A stretch of 64,000 bases of DNA. It comes from Alterisphingorhabdus sp051668705. GTDB taxonomy: Bacteria > Pseudomonadota > Alphaproteobacteria > Sphingomonadales > Sphingomonadaceae. The notes below the pieces were generated by a model. It saw only the letters and a program-made list of their open reading frames with translations. It searched no databases and was not told the DNA's origin. Shown in pieces: positions 43,190 to 52,223 of this stretch. Position 1 is the first letter of the stretch. Each line of letters starts with the position of its first letter. Location: the NCBI RefSeq assembly GCF_051668705.1, contig NZ_CP196351.1:806001-870000 (forward strand), written 5' to 3'. Both the position numbers and the translations under genes were made by a program.

Positions 43190-44295
43190 TTTCTGTTTTG
43201 TGCTTTCTGATGAGAACATTCTTCATCGCCATAAATGGCTACGCTTTTTTCGCCTTTGCTGCTGGCCATGCCGCGATACATTCCGGGTGTGTCAAAGCTA
43301 TAGCCAATTTGTCCCCATGGTGTGGCATAGATAATACCGCCAGAGCCGCCAAGATCACCCATTTCTGCTATAACACTGTCAGCAATGTCTTGTGTTGTCG
43401 TCTTAGAAAAGTCGGGCCGTGTTTCATAGGCAATGCGCAGCCGTGTGCAAATCTCATGCGCTACGCCGACGCGGATAAAATATTCGCCAGCGCCAGTGGC
43501 GGATACGCCGCAGCTGCGGTTATCCGCATATGTTCCTGCGCCAATGATCGGGCTATCGCCAATGCGGCCCCATTGCTTGCCGGTCAGTCCGCCCGTGCTG
43601 GTGCCTGCGGCAATATTGCCTTCATTGTCCACAGCCACCGCGCCGACAGTGCCAAAGCGCCAATCGCGCCCTAATTTATCTTGGCCAAATTGATCACCGC
43701 CTAAAGCGCTAATGGCATTTTGCCGCAGTTTGAAACGTTCTAATGCCTCACGCCGCGACGGAGTGGCAAAATAGCTGTTATCGACCTGTTCCAAACCTTG
43801 CTCACGCGAAAACTGGTCTGCGCCTTCGCCAGAAAGCAGCACATGGCGGCTGTTTTCCATAACGGCACGGGCCAGCAAGATGGGGTTCTTCGTGGTGCTG
43901 GTGCCAGCGGCAGCACCTGCATTGCGCGTGGCCCCGTCCATGATCGAGCTGTCCAGCGAGTTGGTGCCCTCCCATGTAAAAACTGCGCCTTTGCCAGCAT
44001 TGAAATTGGGATCATCCTCCAACACCATGATCGTGGCGACAATTGCGTCCGTCGCGCTGCCGCCGCTTTTCAGAACCGCGCTGCCAGCGTCCAGTGCCTC
44101 GGTCAATTTGGCGCGTATCTCGGCATCTTTTTCTTTTGTAATGCGGTCGCGCGATATAGTTCCCGCTCCGCCATGCAGCACCAAAGACCATGTTTTTTCG
44201 GCTTGCGTGGGGGCTTCAGATTGTGCAGCGGCCCATGATGTGGGCGCCAATACTATTATCATGATCGCAATGGCTTTAAACAATTGGGTCATCAT
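43186..44295 (-). CDS. Exported isoaspartyl peptidase/L-asparaginase (Ntn hydrolase)
   Basis: The 369-residue protein has a signal peptide (cleavage near A-A-A-Q, ~25) and the type 2 asparaginase fold: L-V-L-H-G-G-A-G at the N-terminus, N-A-G-K-G-A-V-F, and the autoprocessing site F-G-T-V-G-A-V with Thr216 as the likely new N-terminal nucleophile, followed by G-T-S-T-G-G. The family hydrolyses isoAsp dipeptides and asparagine. Start codons TTG 44298, ATG 44295 and ATG 44292 are in tandem; 44295 is chosen with AAGGA upstream. It leads the reverse-strand operon. Confidence 0.87.
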   Translation of the reverse strand: MMTQLFKAIAIMIIVLAPTSWAAAQSEAPTQAEKTWSLVLHGGAGTISRDRITKEKDAEIRAKLTEALDAGSAVLKSGGSATDAIVATIMVLEDDPNFNAGKGAVFTWEGTNSLDSSIMDGATRNAGAAAGTSTTKNPILLARAVMENSRHVLLSGEGADQFSREQGLEQVDNSYFATPSRREALERFKLRQNAISALGGDQFGQDKLGRDWRFGTVGAVAVDNEGNIAAGTSTGGLTGKQWGRIGDSPIIGAGTYADNRSCGVSATGAGEYFIRVGVAHEICTRLRIAYETRPDFSKTTTQDIADSVIAEMGDLGGSGGIIYATPWGQIGYSFDTPGMYRGMASSKGEKSVAIYGDEECSHQKAQNRK

Positions 44296-44422
44296 CAATC
44301 CTTCTCTCGCATTACAAATGATTATCGCCTATATGTTGTGCAATTTGATGGCGCTAGCAAGCAAAAGGTGAAAAACCCAAGCATATGCGCGCCATGTTGA
44401 GCATAGGTGCGAGAGACGAAAT

Positions 44423-45574
44423 ATGACTGCTGATAACCCCTCCCTTCGTCCATGGCGTGATATTGACCGCCGCAAATGCCGCCAGATCATGGTGGGTGAC
44501 GTACCGGTGGGCGGCGATGCGCCAATATCTGTGCAGACCATGACCAACACACTGACCAGTGATGCGAAGGCAACCATCGACCAAATCCGCCGCTGTGAAG
44601 AGGCTGGCGTTGATATTATCCGCGTGTCCTGCCCTGATGTGGAATCAACGGCCGCGATGAAGCAGATTGTACGTGCGGCGCAGGTGCCGATAGTGGCGGA
44701 TATTCACTTCCATTATAAGCGCGCTTTGGAAGCAGCAGATGCGGGCGCGGCCTGTCTGCGCATCAATCCAGGCAATATCGGCGATGCCAGCCGCGTTAAA
44801 GAAGTGGTTGATGCCGCCAAATCCAATGGCTGCGCAATACGCATTGGCGTGAATGCTGGCAGTCTGGAAAAAGATCTGCTGGAAAAATATGGTGAGCCGT
44901 GCCCCGAAGCCTTGGTGGAGAGTGCGCTGGACCATATCAAGCTGTTGCAAGACCATGATTTCCATGAATTTAAGGTGGCTGTGAAAGCCAGCGACGTTTT
45001 CCTTGCAGTCAGCGCCTATATGCAATTGGCCGATGCCGTAGATTGCCCGCTCCATTTGGGCATTACAGAAGCGGGCGGCCTGATCGGCGGCACGGTGAAA
45101 AGCGCCATTGGTATTGGCAATCTGCTTTGGGCAGGAATTGGCGACACTATCCGCGTATCGCTTTCCGCTGAACCGGAAGAAGAAGTGCGTGTGGGCTATG
45201 AAATGCTCAAATCGCTTGGCATTCGCACACGCGGTGTAAAAATTATTTCCTGCCCCAGCTGTGCACGGCAAGGCTTTGATGTCATCCGCACTGTGCAAGC
45301 ATTGGAGGAGCGGTTGCAGCATATCAATACGCCGCTATCGCTTTCTGTGCTGGGCTGTGTGGTCAATGGCCCGGGTGAAGCGCGCGAAACCGATATTGGC
45401 CTGACCGGCGGCGGCAAAGGCAAGCATATGGTCTATCTTTCCGGCTTGACCGATCATGTGGTCGAGGATGAGGATATGCTCGACCATATTGTGAAGCTGG
45501 TGGAAGATAAAGCCGCAGCGATTGAAGCCGGTGACGCAGTGGCGTTCGATCCGCATGCTGAGGCTGCTGAGTGA
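44423..45574 (+). CDS. ispG: 4-hydroxy-3-methylbut-2-enyl-diphosphate synthase IspG
   Basis: IspG (GcpE) is the [4Fe-4S] enzyme making HMBPP from MEcPP in the MEP isoprenoid pathway. The 383 residues contain V-Q-T-M-T-N-T at the N-terminus, L-R-I-N-P-G-N-I-G, and the cluster cysteines in S-C-P-S-C-A-R-Q and G-C-V-V-N-G-P-G-E-A. It is divergent from the asparaginase operon across 127 bases. A hairpin terminator follows. Confidence 0.97.
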   Translation: MTADNPSLRPWRDIDRRKCRQIMVGDVPVGGDAPISVQTMTNTLTSDAKATIDQIRRCEEAGVDIIRVSCPDVESTAAMKQIVRAAQVPIVADIHFHYKRALEAADAGAACLRINPGNIGDASRVKEVVDAAKSNGCAIRIGVNAGSLEKDLLEKYGEPCPEALVESALDHIKLLQDHDFHEFKVAVKASDVFLAVSAYMQLADAVDCPLHLGITEAGGLIGGTVKSAIGIGNLLWAGIGDTIRVSLSAEPEEEVRVGYEMLKSLGIRTRGVKIISCPSCARQGFDVIRTVQALEERLQHINTPLSLSVLGCVVNGPGEARETDIGLTGGGKGKHMVYLSGLTDHVVEDEDMLDHIVKLVEDKAAAIEAGDAVAFDPHAEAAE

Positions 45575-45608
45575 ACAATAACGAATATTGAGAAGCGGGC
45601 TTTGACCC

Positions 45609-45683
45609 TTCGACACGCTTAGGGCTAAGCCCTAACGGTTTTTGTTGGGCTTTATAATTCCCGTCAGTCCTTAGCCTGTCGAA
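45609..45683. repeat. Sphingomonad-type intergenic inverted repeat
   Basis: TTCGACACGCTTAGG (45609-45623) and CCTTAGCCTGTCGAA (45669-45683) are inverted copies over 15 bases with two mismatches. A further CCTTCGACA lies at 45726. The TTCGACA...AGG / CCT...TGTCGAA pattern matches short repetitive extragenic elements scattered in sphingomonad genomes. It fills much of the 213-base gap between ispG and the amidohydrolase. Family assignment is from memory. Confidence 0.65.
45619..45643 (+). terminator. Hairpin terminator after ispG
   Basis: TTAGGGCT-A-AGCCCTAA is a perfect palindromic hairpin (45619-45635), followed by CGG and five T. It lies inside the repeat element, so the repeat may double as the ispG terminator. 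Confidence 0.65.
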
Positions 45684-45787
45684 CGGCTTTCCTCACCAAT
45701 GACCCAATATCCAAATTTACAGCATCCTTCGACAATCTCTTTCGCAGAGGCTATGCAATGAGCAAAACAGCATAGGGATGCGGTAAT

Positions 45788-47374
45788 ATGGCAATGCGGG
45801 CATGGTTGATAAAAGATATAATTGCGGTGTTGGGCTGCCTTTCAGCGCTGTTGGGAATGGCTTCCGTTCCTGTTCATGCCCAAAGTCTTAATCCCACTCC
45901 CATGAGCGAGGCGGATGACGGAGCGGGGCGTTATGCGTTGCTGCTGATTACTGGTGCGACAATTATTGATGGCGGTGGTGCACCTCCGGTGGGGCCACGC
46001 GATATATTGATTGCGAATAACCGGATTCAAGCCATAGCGCCGGTGGGTAGTTTTAAGGATCAGCCTGTCCAGCGAACCATTGATGCCAAGGGCATGTATG
46101 TGATGCCCGGCTTTGTTGATACGCATGGCCATTTGGGTGATCCTGAAAAAGCCCCGAACTCAGAATATGCCTATAAATTATGGCTGGCGCATGGGGTAAC
46201 CAGCGTGCGCGGAGTGGGCTTTACTTTTGTGCCGAATGACCCGGGCCTGATAGACGCAGAGCGTAGCGCGCGCGGAGAAATTACTGCGCCGCGCCTTTTC
46301 GCTTATGGTGTATTTGGTGCGCATTGGGGTGAAGCGCCACCAACCACGCCAGAGGCTGCGCGCAATTGGGTGCGCTGGGCCAAGCAACAAGGCTATTTGG
46401 GAGTGAAATTTATCGGTCCGACGACTGAACCTGTTTTTGCTGCTGCGTTGGATGAAACCAAAAAGCACAATATGGGCAGTATTGCGCATATCGCGCAAAC
46501 ATGGGTGGCAGATATTAATGGCGCTCAAGCTGCGCAATTGGGCCTGAGCGGCATCACCCATTTTTACGGGCATTTTGAAAGCCTGTTGGACGGCGTGACG
46601 ATTCAGAAATTCCCCATTGGCTATAATTATGCTGATGAGCAGGACCGTTTTGCCCGTGTGGCCGAACTGGCCAAGCAAAGTGTGGCAATAGGCTCAGACG
46701 AATGGAATGCTTATCTTGATATTTTGATTGAAAATAAGGTCACCATGTCGCCGACATTTAATATCTATTCGGCGGGGCGTGATTTGGCCAAGGCCCAGCG
46801 TTTTGTCTGGCATGATCGCTATACATTGCCCTCTTTGATGAAATTCTACACACCTTCTACTGTCAATCACGGCTCATTCTTCTTTGACTGGACAACAGCA
46901 AAGGAAATTGCATGGCGCAATTTTTACCAGAAATGGTTCCGCTTGGTGCGTGATTATGTGAATAAAGGCGGGCGGGTGACTGTGGGTTCAGACCCGGGGT
47001 TTATTTATCAGACTTGGGGGTTTGCCTATGTGGGTGAGTTGGAGATGCTGCAAGAGGCAGGGCTTACGCCGCTGGAAGTGATGAGGGCGGCAACCATAGA
47101 TGGTGCGCGTGAAATTTATGAACCATTGGGCCAGACCGCGCCAATCGGCATGGTGCGCGCCGGCATGTTGGCCGATCTGGTTATCACACCGGAAGATCCG
47201 CTACAAAATTTCAAAACGCTCTACGGCACGGGGCATATGCGCCTCAATAAAGAAACAGGCACATTGCAACGTGTCGGCAGGGTCCGCTGGACCATTAAAG
47301 ACGGCATTGTTTACGATGCGCACAATCTGCTTGCCGATGTAGAGGCCATGGTGCAGTCGCAAGGTGCTAACTGA
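45788..47374 (+). CDS. Exported metal-dependent amidohydrolase
   Basis: The 528 residues start with a signal peptide (V-P-V-H-A-Q, about 32) and continue as an imidazolonepropionase-like amidohydrolase. Metal motifs seen are D-T-H-G-H-L, a strand-4 Lys in L-G-V-K-F-I, later histidines in S-I-A-H-I-A and G-I-T-H-F-Y-G-H, and the strand-8 Asp in V-G-S-D-P-G-F. The C-terminal composite beta domain ends with A-D-L-V-I-T-P-E-D-P. Relatives include Xaa-Pro dipeptidases and arginine carboxypeptidases; the substrate here is unknown. Confidence 0.82.
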   Translation: MAMRAWLIKDIIAVLGCLSALLGMASVPVHAQSLNPTPMSEADDGAGRYALLLITGATIIDGGGAPPVGPRDILIANNRIQAIAPVGSFKDQPVQRTIDAKGMYVMPGFVDTHGHLGDPEKAPNSEYAYKLWLAHGVTSVRGVGFTFVPNDPGLIDAERSARGEITAPRLFAYGVFGAHWGEAPPTTPEAARNWVRWAKQQGYLGVKFIGPTTEPVFAAALDETKKHNMGSIAHIAQTWVADINGAQAAQLGLSGITHFYGHFESLLDGVTIQKFPIGYNYADEQDRFARVAELAKQSVAIGSDEWNAYLDILIENKVTMSPTFNIYSAGRDLAKAQRFVWHDRYTLPSLMKFYTPSTVNHGSFFFDWTTAKEIAWRNFYQKWFRLVRDYVNKGGRVTVGSDPGFIYQTWGFAYVGELEMLQEAGLTPLEVMRAATIDGAREIYEPLGQTAPIGMVRAGMLADLVITPEDPLQNFKTLYGTGHMRLNKETGTLQRVGRVRWTIKDGIVYDAHNLLADVEAMVQSQGAN

Positions 47375-47424
47375 ACCAACACGATAGATGAGAAATATCG
47401 CCAATCCTAGGACAGATAAATATT

Positions 47425-48858
47425 ATGACCGCATTTGAAACCGACTATCTGATCATTGGCGCAGGCGCTGTGGGACTGGCTTTTGCGGATACGCTGATTG
47501 ACGAAGACCCGGATTGTGACATCATCATTGTTGATAAGCATGGGCAACCGGGCGGCCATTGGAATGATGCTTATAGCTTTGTCGCGCTGCACCAGCCTTC
47601 CGCCTTTTATGGTGTAAACTCAATGGAGCTGGGTTCTGGGCGAGTGGATGATGCTGGTTATAATAAAGGATATTTGGAGCTGGCCAGCGGTCCGGAAGTT
47701 ACGGGATATTTCCATAAGGTGATGCACCAAAAACTGATACCGTCAGGGCGCGTGCGCTATTTCCCTATGAGTGAATATCATTGGCCTGATGGCGATGATG
47801 CGCACCGCTTTACGCATATTCTGTCCGGCGAAGAACATAGCGTCACGGTGCGCAAAAGGCTGGTTGATGCTACCTATTTTGCCACGTCTGTGCCCTCCAC
47901 ACATACGCCAAAATTTGCCATTGGTGATGATGTGCGGCTGGTGACGCCGAATGATTTGCCGCATTTGTGGAAAGACCCCAGCAATATTCCGCATAAATTC
48001 TGCATCTTGGGTGCGGGCAAGACGGCTATGGATGTTGGCGTGTGGTTGCGCAATTCTGGTGCGCCCGCTGATGCGATATCATGGGTTTGCCCGCGCGCAA
48101 GTTGGCTGCTGAACCGTGCCTGCACGCAGCCGGGCATAGAATATTTCAATCAGGCGATGGGCGGGCAGGTGGCTTTGGCCAAAGGGTTGGCGGAAGCAGA
48201 GGATGTTACTGACCTATTTCACCGGTTGGAAGCAGATGGCTTCATGCTGCGTATCGACAAAGAATTGGAGCCGCAAATGTTCCACTATGCCACCATATCG
48301 CAGGGCGAGGTGGACATATTGGCCGGTATTAGAGATGTTATCCGCATGGGCCGGGTTCAGAGCATTGATGTAGGCGGCATGACATTAACTGAAGGCCGCC
48401 GCGATATGCCCTCAGATACGCTGTACATTGATTGTACGGCGACCGCGGTTGAGCTGCGTGAAACGGTGCCGATGTTCCAGCCAGGCAAGATAGTGCCGCA
48501 AATGGCGCGTATCCCGCAACCGGCTTTTAGCGCAGCGCTTTGCGCTTATCTGGAAGCAAACCGCGATGATGACACAGAGCGCAACCGACTGTCTATGCCG
48601 GTAAAGCTGCCCGATACGATGGACCAATACCCTGCTGCATGCATGGCCAATATGGTGAACCAGATGAATTGGGGCAATGAGGGGGATATCCGCAAATGGA
48701 TGATCGCCAGCCGGTTGGACGGTTTTAGCGCCACGGTCGCCGCAGTGCCGCCAAGCGATAAGGAAAAAGGCGCGCTGTTAATGCAATTGCGCAAATATGG
48801 ACAGGCCGCTGGCCCCAATATTGGCAAGCTGATTATGCAGGCACAGGCCGCGCAATAA
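47425..48858 (+). CDS. FAD/NAD(P)-dependent oxidoreductase, unknown substrate
   Basis: The 477-residue protein has an N-terminal FAD motif (L-I-I-G-A-G-A-V-G-L-A-F), followed by P-G-G-H-W-N-D and a monooxygenase-like H-Q-P-S-A-F-Y-G segment. A second dinucleotide site is C-I-L-G-A-G-K-T-A-M-D-V near 195. This two-site layout resembles flavin-containing monooxygenases and related proteins, but the full FMO fingerprint is not evident. It stands 50 bases after the amidohydrolase and 56 before the deacetylase; any joint role is speculative. Confidence 0.7.
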   Translation: MTAFETDYLIIGAGAVGLAFADTLIDEDPDCDIIIVDKHGQPGGHWNDAYSFVALHQPSAFYGVNSMELGSGRVDDAGYNKGYLELASGPEVTGYFHKVMHQKLIPSGRVRYFPMSEYHWPDGDDAHRFTHILSGEEHSVTVRKRLVDATYFATSVPSTHTPKFAIGDDVRLVTPNDLPHLWKDPSNIPHKFCILGAGKTAMDVGVWLRNSGAPADAISWVCPRASWLLNRACTQPGIEYFNQAMGGQVALAKGLAEAEDVTDLFHRLEADGFMLRIDKELEPQMFHYATISQGEVDILAGIRDVIRMGRVQSIDVGGMTLTEGRRDMPSDTLYIDCTATAVELRETVPMFQPGKIVPQMARIPQPAFSAALCAYLEANRDDDTERNRLSMPVKLPDTMDQYPAACMANMVNQMNWGNEGDIRKWMIASRLDGFSATVAAVPPSDKEKGALLMQLRKYGQAAGPNIGKLIMQAQAAQ

Positions 48859-48914
48859 TATATTGCCGCGCACTGACGCTGGCAAATACGGCTGCAAATC
48901 CTACATAAGGCCAG

Positions 48915-49823
48915 ATGCTGCACGTCTTTCACCATGCCGACTATATGGCGCCCGCGCCGGAACGCGGGACATTTAAGTTCGACAAATATTATCTGGTGAT
49001 GGAAGAATTACGCGGCAGCGGCGCCGCAATGACAGAGCACGCACCGCAGCCAATGCCACGTGATTGGCTGGCACAAATTCATTGCCCCGATTATGTGGAC
49101 AGCGTGCTGAGCGCCAATGTGCCTTATGAGAAAGAACGGCGGATCGGTTTTCCAGTGACCGCGCATATTGCCAGCCGGGTGCAGCACACCAATGGCGGCA
49201 CATGGGGCGCGGCCATATTGGCACGGCGAACAGGCTATGCCGCGAACAGTGCGGCGGGCAGCCACCACGCATTGCACGATACCGGCGCAGGCTATTGCGT
49301 GTTTAACGATCTGGCCGTGGCCGCAAACCGCTTGATTGCTGAGGGTGATGCCCAGCGGATATTGATTGTCGATCTGGATGTGCATCAGGGTGATGGAACG
49401 GCCTCGCTCTTGGCGGGGCGCAATGATGTGTTCACATTATCTGTTCATGCTGAAAAGAATTTTCCCGTCCGCAAAGCCAGATCATCGCTGGATATTGGCT
49501 TGCCGGATAATCTGGGTGATGACGCGTATATGACCGAATTACAGCGTATCTTACCTCCAATATTTGATGATTTTGCGCCGGATATGGTGCTCTACCAGGC
49601 TGGGGTCGATCCGCATATGGATGACCGGCTCGGGCGATTGGCACTGAGCGATAATGGTCTTGAAACGCGGGACAGGCTGGTCGTGCGCATGGCACGCCAA
49701 CGCGGTTTGCCAATTGCCAGCGCCTTGGGCGGAGGATATGGTAAAGATCAGCAAGCGGTCGCCGCGCGCCATGCCCGTTCTATGCTGGCCATGGCTGATG
49801 AAAATATGAAATGGAATGAGTGA
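48915..49823 (+). CDS. Histone deacetylase-family (AcuC-like) hydrolase
   Basis: The 302 residues show the HDAC/AcuC zinc fold: G-S-H-H-A-L-H-D-T-G-A-G-Y-C-V-F-N-D with the catalytic histidine pair, I-V-D-L-D-V-H-Q-G-D-G-T with two metal ligands, and a third Asp in Q-A-G-V-D-P-H. Bacterial members deacetylate acetyl-lysine on enzymes such as acetyl-CoA synthetase, or small amides. The ATG at 48915 has no strong ribosome-binding site. The next gene starts 3 bases after its stop. Confidence 0.87.
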   Translation: MLHVFHHADYMAPAPERGTFKFDKYYLVMEELRGSGAAMTEHAPQPMPRDWLAQIHCPDYVDSVLSANVPYEKERRIGFPVTAHIASRVQHTNGGTWGAAILARRTGYAANSAAGSHHALHDTGAGYCVFNDLAVAANRLIAEGDAQRILIVDLDVHQGDGTASLLAGRNDVFTLSVHAEKNFPVRKARSSLDIGLPDNLGDDAYMTELQRILPPIFDDFAPDMVLYQAGVDPHMDDRLGRLALSDNGLETRDRLVVRMARQRGLPIASALGGGYGKDQQAVAARHARSMLAMADENMKWNE

Positions 49824-49826
49824 ACA

Positions 49827-50348
49827 ATGGCAAGTGAGACTATCTCGGTAACGGTGGCTTTGTTGTCTGCTATATTCGCGACCAGCCTTTCTGTTGGGGT
49901 TGGTGCAGTTGATCCTGATGCCGAACATGCAGAGGCGGCGCATCCTGAGGCGGAGACGTATGATGCCAAGCGCAATGCAACGGCAGATGTTGATGCTGCG
50001 CTGGCCCGAGCGAAACTGCGCAATGTCCGCACGATCATCGTGATGGGCGCCAATTGGTGTCATGATAGTCGCGGCCTTGCAGGGCATTTGCAAAGTGAGC
50101 GGTTTCAGCCCTTAATCGCGAAGAATTACGAGCTTGTCTTTGTTGATGTGAATGTGCCGCAGGATGGTGAGGGGCGCAATCTCGATATCGCATCGCGCTA
50201 TGGCGTGACAGATATAAGCGGCACACCCAATGTTCTAATCATTTCGCCTGAAGGAAAGTTGGTCAACACCGCCGAGGATGCCCGCAGTTGGCGCGATGCT
50301 GCCAGCCGTGATGCGGATGATATTTACGCATATTTTGCTGATCTGTAG
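49827..50348 (+). CDS. Secreted thioredoxin-like protein with CxxS motif
   Basis: The 173-residue protein has a signal-like N-terminus (hydrophobic to about residue 27), an acidic spacer, then a thioredoxin-like fold with G-A-N-W-C78-H-D-S81 in place of CxxC, and the cis-proline region I-S-G-T-P-N-V-L. With one cysteine it cannot do normal dithiol exchange; monothiol chemistry or binding is more likely. It follows the deacetylase gene by 3 bases. Confidence 0.72.
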   Translation: MASETISVTVALLSAIFATSLSVGVGAVDPDAEHAEAAHPEAETYDAKRNATADVDAALARAKLRNVRTIIVMGANWCHDSRGLAGHLQSERFQPLIAKNYELVFVDVNVPQDGEGRNLDIASRYGVTDISGTPNVLIISPEGKLVNTAEDARSWRDAASRDADDIYAYFADL

Positions 50349-50424
50349 ATTTGCAGGCGCGCATGATCACATTGACGCGCCGATAAAACTGGACTTTGCC
50401 AACGCATCTTATCATTGCGATGCA

Positions 50425-51378
50425 ATGACCATAGCGAAGCAACCACATTCTGCGCAGTATTTGCCGATACTGGCTTGTGCTTTTGGCATCATGACATTTG
50501 GCGCGATGGATGCGGTTATGAAGGCTTTGGCTATCGGGCTGGGCACATATAACGCACTGTTCTGGCGCTGCTTGGCTGCGCTGGTGATGGCGTTGATATT
50601 ATATGCGGCCAGCCGTCCACAAAAATGGCCAGACAAAACCGCACTGCGCCTGCATCTGGTTCGGGGCAGCGTGACGGCTGTGATGGCTTTCACCTTCTTT
50701 TGGGGCTTGGCCAGAACACCAATTGCAGAAGCTATTGGTGTCAGCTTCATTTCCCCGCTTATCGCCTTATACCTTGCTTATTTGCTGCTTGGTGAGCGCA
50801 TAAGCCGGTCAGCTATCATTGCATCTATTCTGGGGTTGATCGGCGTTGCAGTTATTATTGGCGGCAAATTTGGTGAGGAATTTACGACCGATGCGCGATG
50901 GGGAATAGCCTCTATTCTTTTATCCGCCTGCCTTTACGCGTGGAACTTGATACTCCAGCGGCAACAGGCACAAATTGCCAGTCCGCAAGAAATTGCCAGC
51001 TTTCAAAATGCGATTATCATATTTTGGTGTTTGCCATTTTTCCCGTTTTTTGGAGCGTCGCCTCATATATTGCTCAGCACAGATCCTTTATGGGGCTGGC
51101 CATGGATCATTCTAATTATGCTGGGGGCGTTTCTGGCTATCTTGTCGGTGCTGGCGCTAAGCTGGGCCTATGCGCGGGCAGAGGCGCAGGTGCTGGTGCC
51201 GATTGAATATAGCATGTTCTTTTGGGCCGCTCTATTTGGCTGGGCTGCATTTAACGAGCCCATCGGTATCGCGACCTTGATAGGCACTATATTGATTGTC
51301 AGTGGTTGTTTGATCGTTGCACGATCCGCTGGCAATGCAGAAGAGACCGGACTGCCGAAACAGTCCAATCCCATCTAA
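50425..51378 (+). CDS. EamA/DMT-family transporter
   Basis: The 317-residue protein has about ten membrane helices in two repeats of five, with EamA features such as F-W-R-C-L-A-A at the end of helix 2 and P-I-E-Y-S-M-F-F-W-A-A-L-F-G near the C-terminus. Family members are metabolite exporters; substrate unknown. I start at ATG 50425, which places the first helix near residue 12. An upstream in-frame start at 50278 would overlap the thioredoxin-like gene and add a non-family extension. Confidence 0.8.
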   Translation: MTIAKQPHSAQYLPILACAFGIMTFGAMDAVMKALAIGLGTYNALFWRCLAALVMALILYAASRPQKWPDKTALRLHLVRGSVTAVMAFTFFWGLARTPIAEAIGVSFISPLIALYLAYLLLGERISRSAIIASILGLIGVAVIIGGKFGEEFTTDARWGIASILLSACLYAWNLILQRQQAQIASPQEIASFQNAIIIFWCLPFFPFFGASPHILLSTDPLWGWPWIILIMLGAFLAILSVLALSWAYARAEAQVLVPIEYSMFFWAALFGWAAFNEPIGIATLIGTILIVSGCLIVARSAGNAEETGLPKQSNPI

Positions 51379-51396
51379 CTCTGCCAGTTGGATATT

Positions 51397-51957
51397 TTAG
51401 CGGACAACGCCGCGAAATGTCAGCCTGCCTTTTTCGCCGGGTGCTAATGGCTTGGTAAAGCGCCAGCGTACATGCGTCACATCACCAGGTGATGCTGCAC
51501 GGCTCTGGCTTTCTATGCCATCTGCAACAGTTTCCAGCTTGGTTAGATCTGGCAATTTGCCCCATGTCTTTCCGCCATCGACAGAAACTTGCGCCCATTC
51601 TTCATCTACAGAGACAAAGGCGATTGCCGGATGGAGCGGGTTTGTCGCAATATAATTATCGCGCGGGGTAGAACCTTCATTTTCATAAAAATTGTAAATG
51701 ATCAGCTTGTCGCCCGGGATTACCGTGACCTTTTTCGGGTCCAGCAATTCCGTTTTGTCAGAACCATTTTCGCTCACATTACGCTCAACCCAGATTTCGC
51801 TGCGAATGGAGACAGTTGCGCGTTGTTGAGTGACTTGTGCTTGCGCATTGGCTGTGCCGGAAGCGAACAAACCGCCGGTCAGCGCAGCACCAGCAAGAGC
51901 GGCTGCGTAAAACAGCGCGCTAGCAGAAGAACCGGTCTTTGAATATTTCAGAAACAT
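51397..51957 (-). CDS. Secreted hypothetical protein with surface-repeat-like domain
   Basis: The 186-residue protein has a clear signal peptide (about 39 residues, T-A-N-A|Q-A-Q). It continues as a beta-rich domain with V-T-V-I-P-G-D-K-L-I-I-Y-N and P-L-A-P-G-E-K-G-R-L-T-F-R, which resembles DUF11-type cell-surface repeat units, but no name can be given with confidence. It is convergent with the EamA gene (18-base gap). Expected location is the periplasm or outside. Confidence 0.65.
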   Translation of the reverse strand: MFLKYSKTGSSASALFYAAALAGAALTGGLFASGTANAQAQVTQQRATVSIRSEIWVERNVSENGSDKTELLDPKKVTVIPGDKLIIYNFYENEGSTPRDNYIATNPLHPAIAFVSVDEEWAQVSVDGGKTWGKLPDLTKLETVADGIESQSRAASPGDVTHVRWRFTKPLAPGEKGRLTFRGVVR

Positions 51958-52068
51958 AGCGACTTTCCATTATCTTCATTGGCCAAAATAGGCCGTAGAT
52001 ATTTCCTATGAAAAACTTGTCGCAGCATATGGTTAACAAAGTGTGAAGGGCTTTGAAAACAGGGTTTG

Positions 52069-52134
52069 ATGTACAAATATATTGCTATCATCTCTGCCTT
52101 GCTTGCCATTGCACCCGCTGCAGTGATGGGCTAA
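52069..52134 (+). CDS. 21-residue hydrophobic small ORF upstream of acnA
   Basis: ATG 52069 opens a frame that reads MYKYIAIISALLAIAPAAVMG and stops at TAA 52134. It looks like a signal peptide or a single membrane helix with nothing attached. AGGG is upstream. It could be a small membrane protein, an upstream ORF for acnA, or the remnant of a lost exported protein. No independent support. Confidence 0.3.
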   Translation: MYKYIAIISALLAIAPAAVMG

Positions 52135-52160
52135 GCGAAACGAAAATATGATTCCTGACT

Positions 52161-52198
52161 TAAAAGCTCTCAAGCACAGGACTTAGTGCGCGCTTTTA
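52161..52198 (+). promoter_or_regulatory. Imperfect hairpin in the acnA leader
   Basis: TAAAAGC (52161-52167) pairs with GCTTTTA (52192-52198), and inside it GCAC pairs with GTGC. The structure ends 25 bases before the acnA ATG. It may be a leader structure controlling aconitase or a weak terminator for the small ORF; no T run follows. Confidence 0.35.
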
Positions 52199-52223
52199 GC
52201 ATCCTTGAGAAATGGAGCCCAAA

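Noticed and set aside
43051..43674. 207-codon forward frame
   Set aside because: Antisense to the peroxiredoxin and isoaspartyl peptidase genes, both of which have intact active sites.
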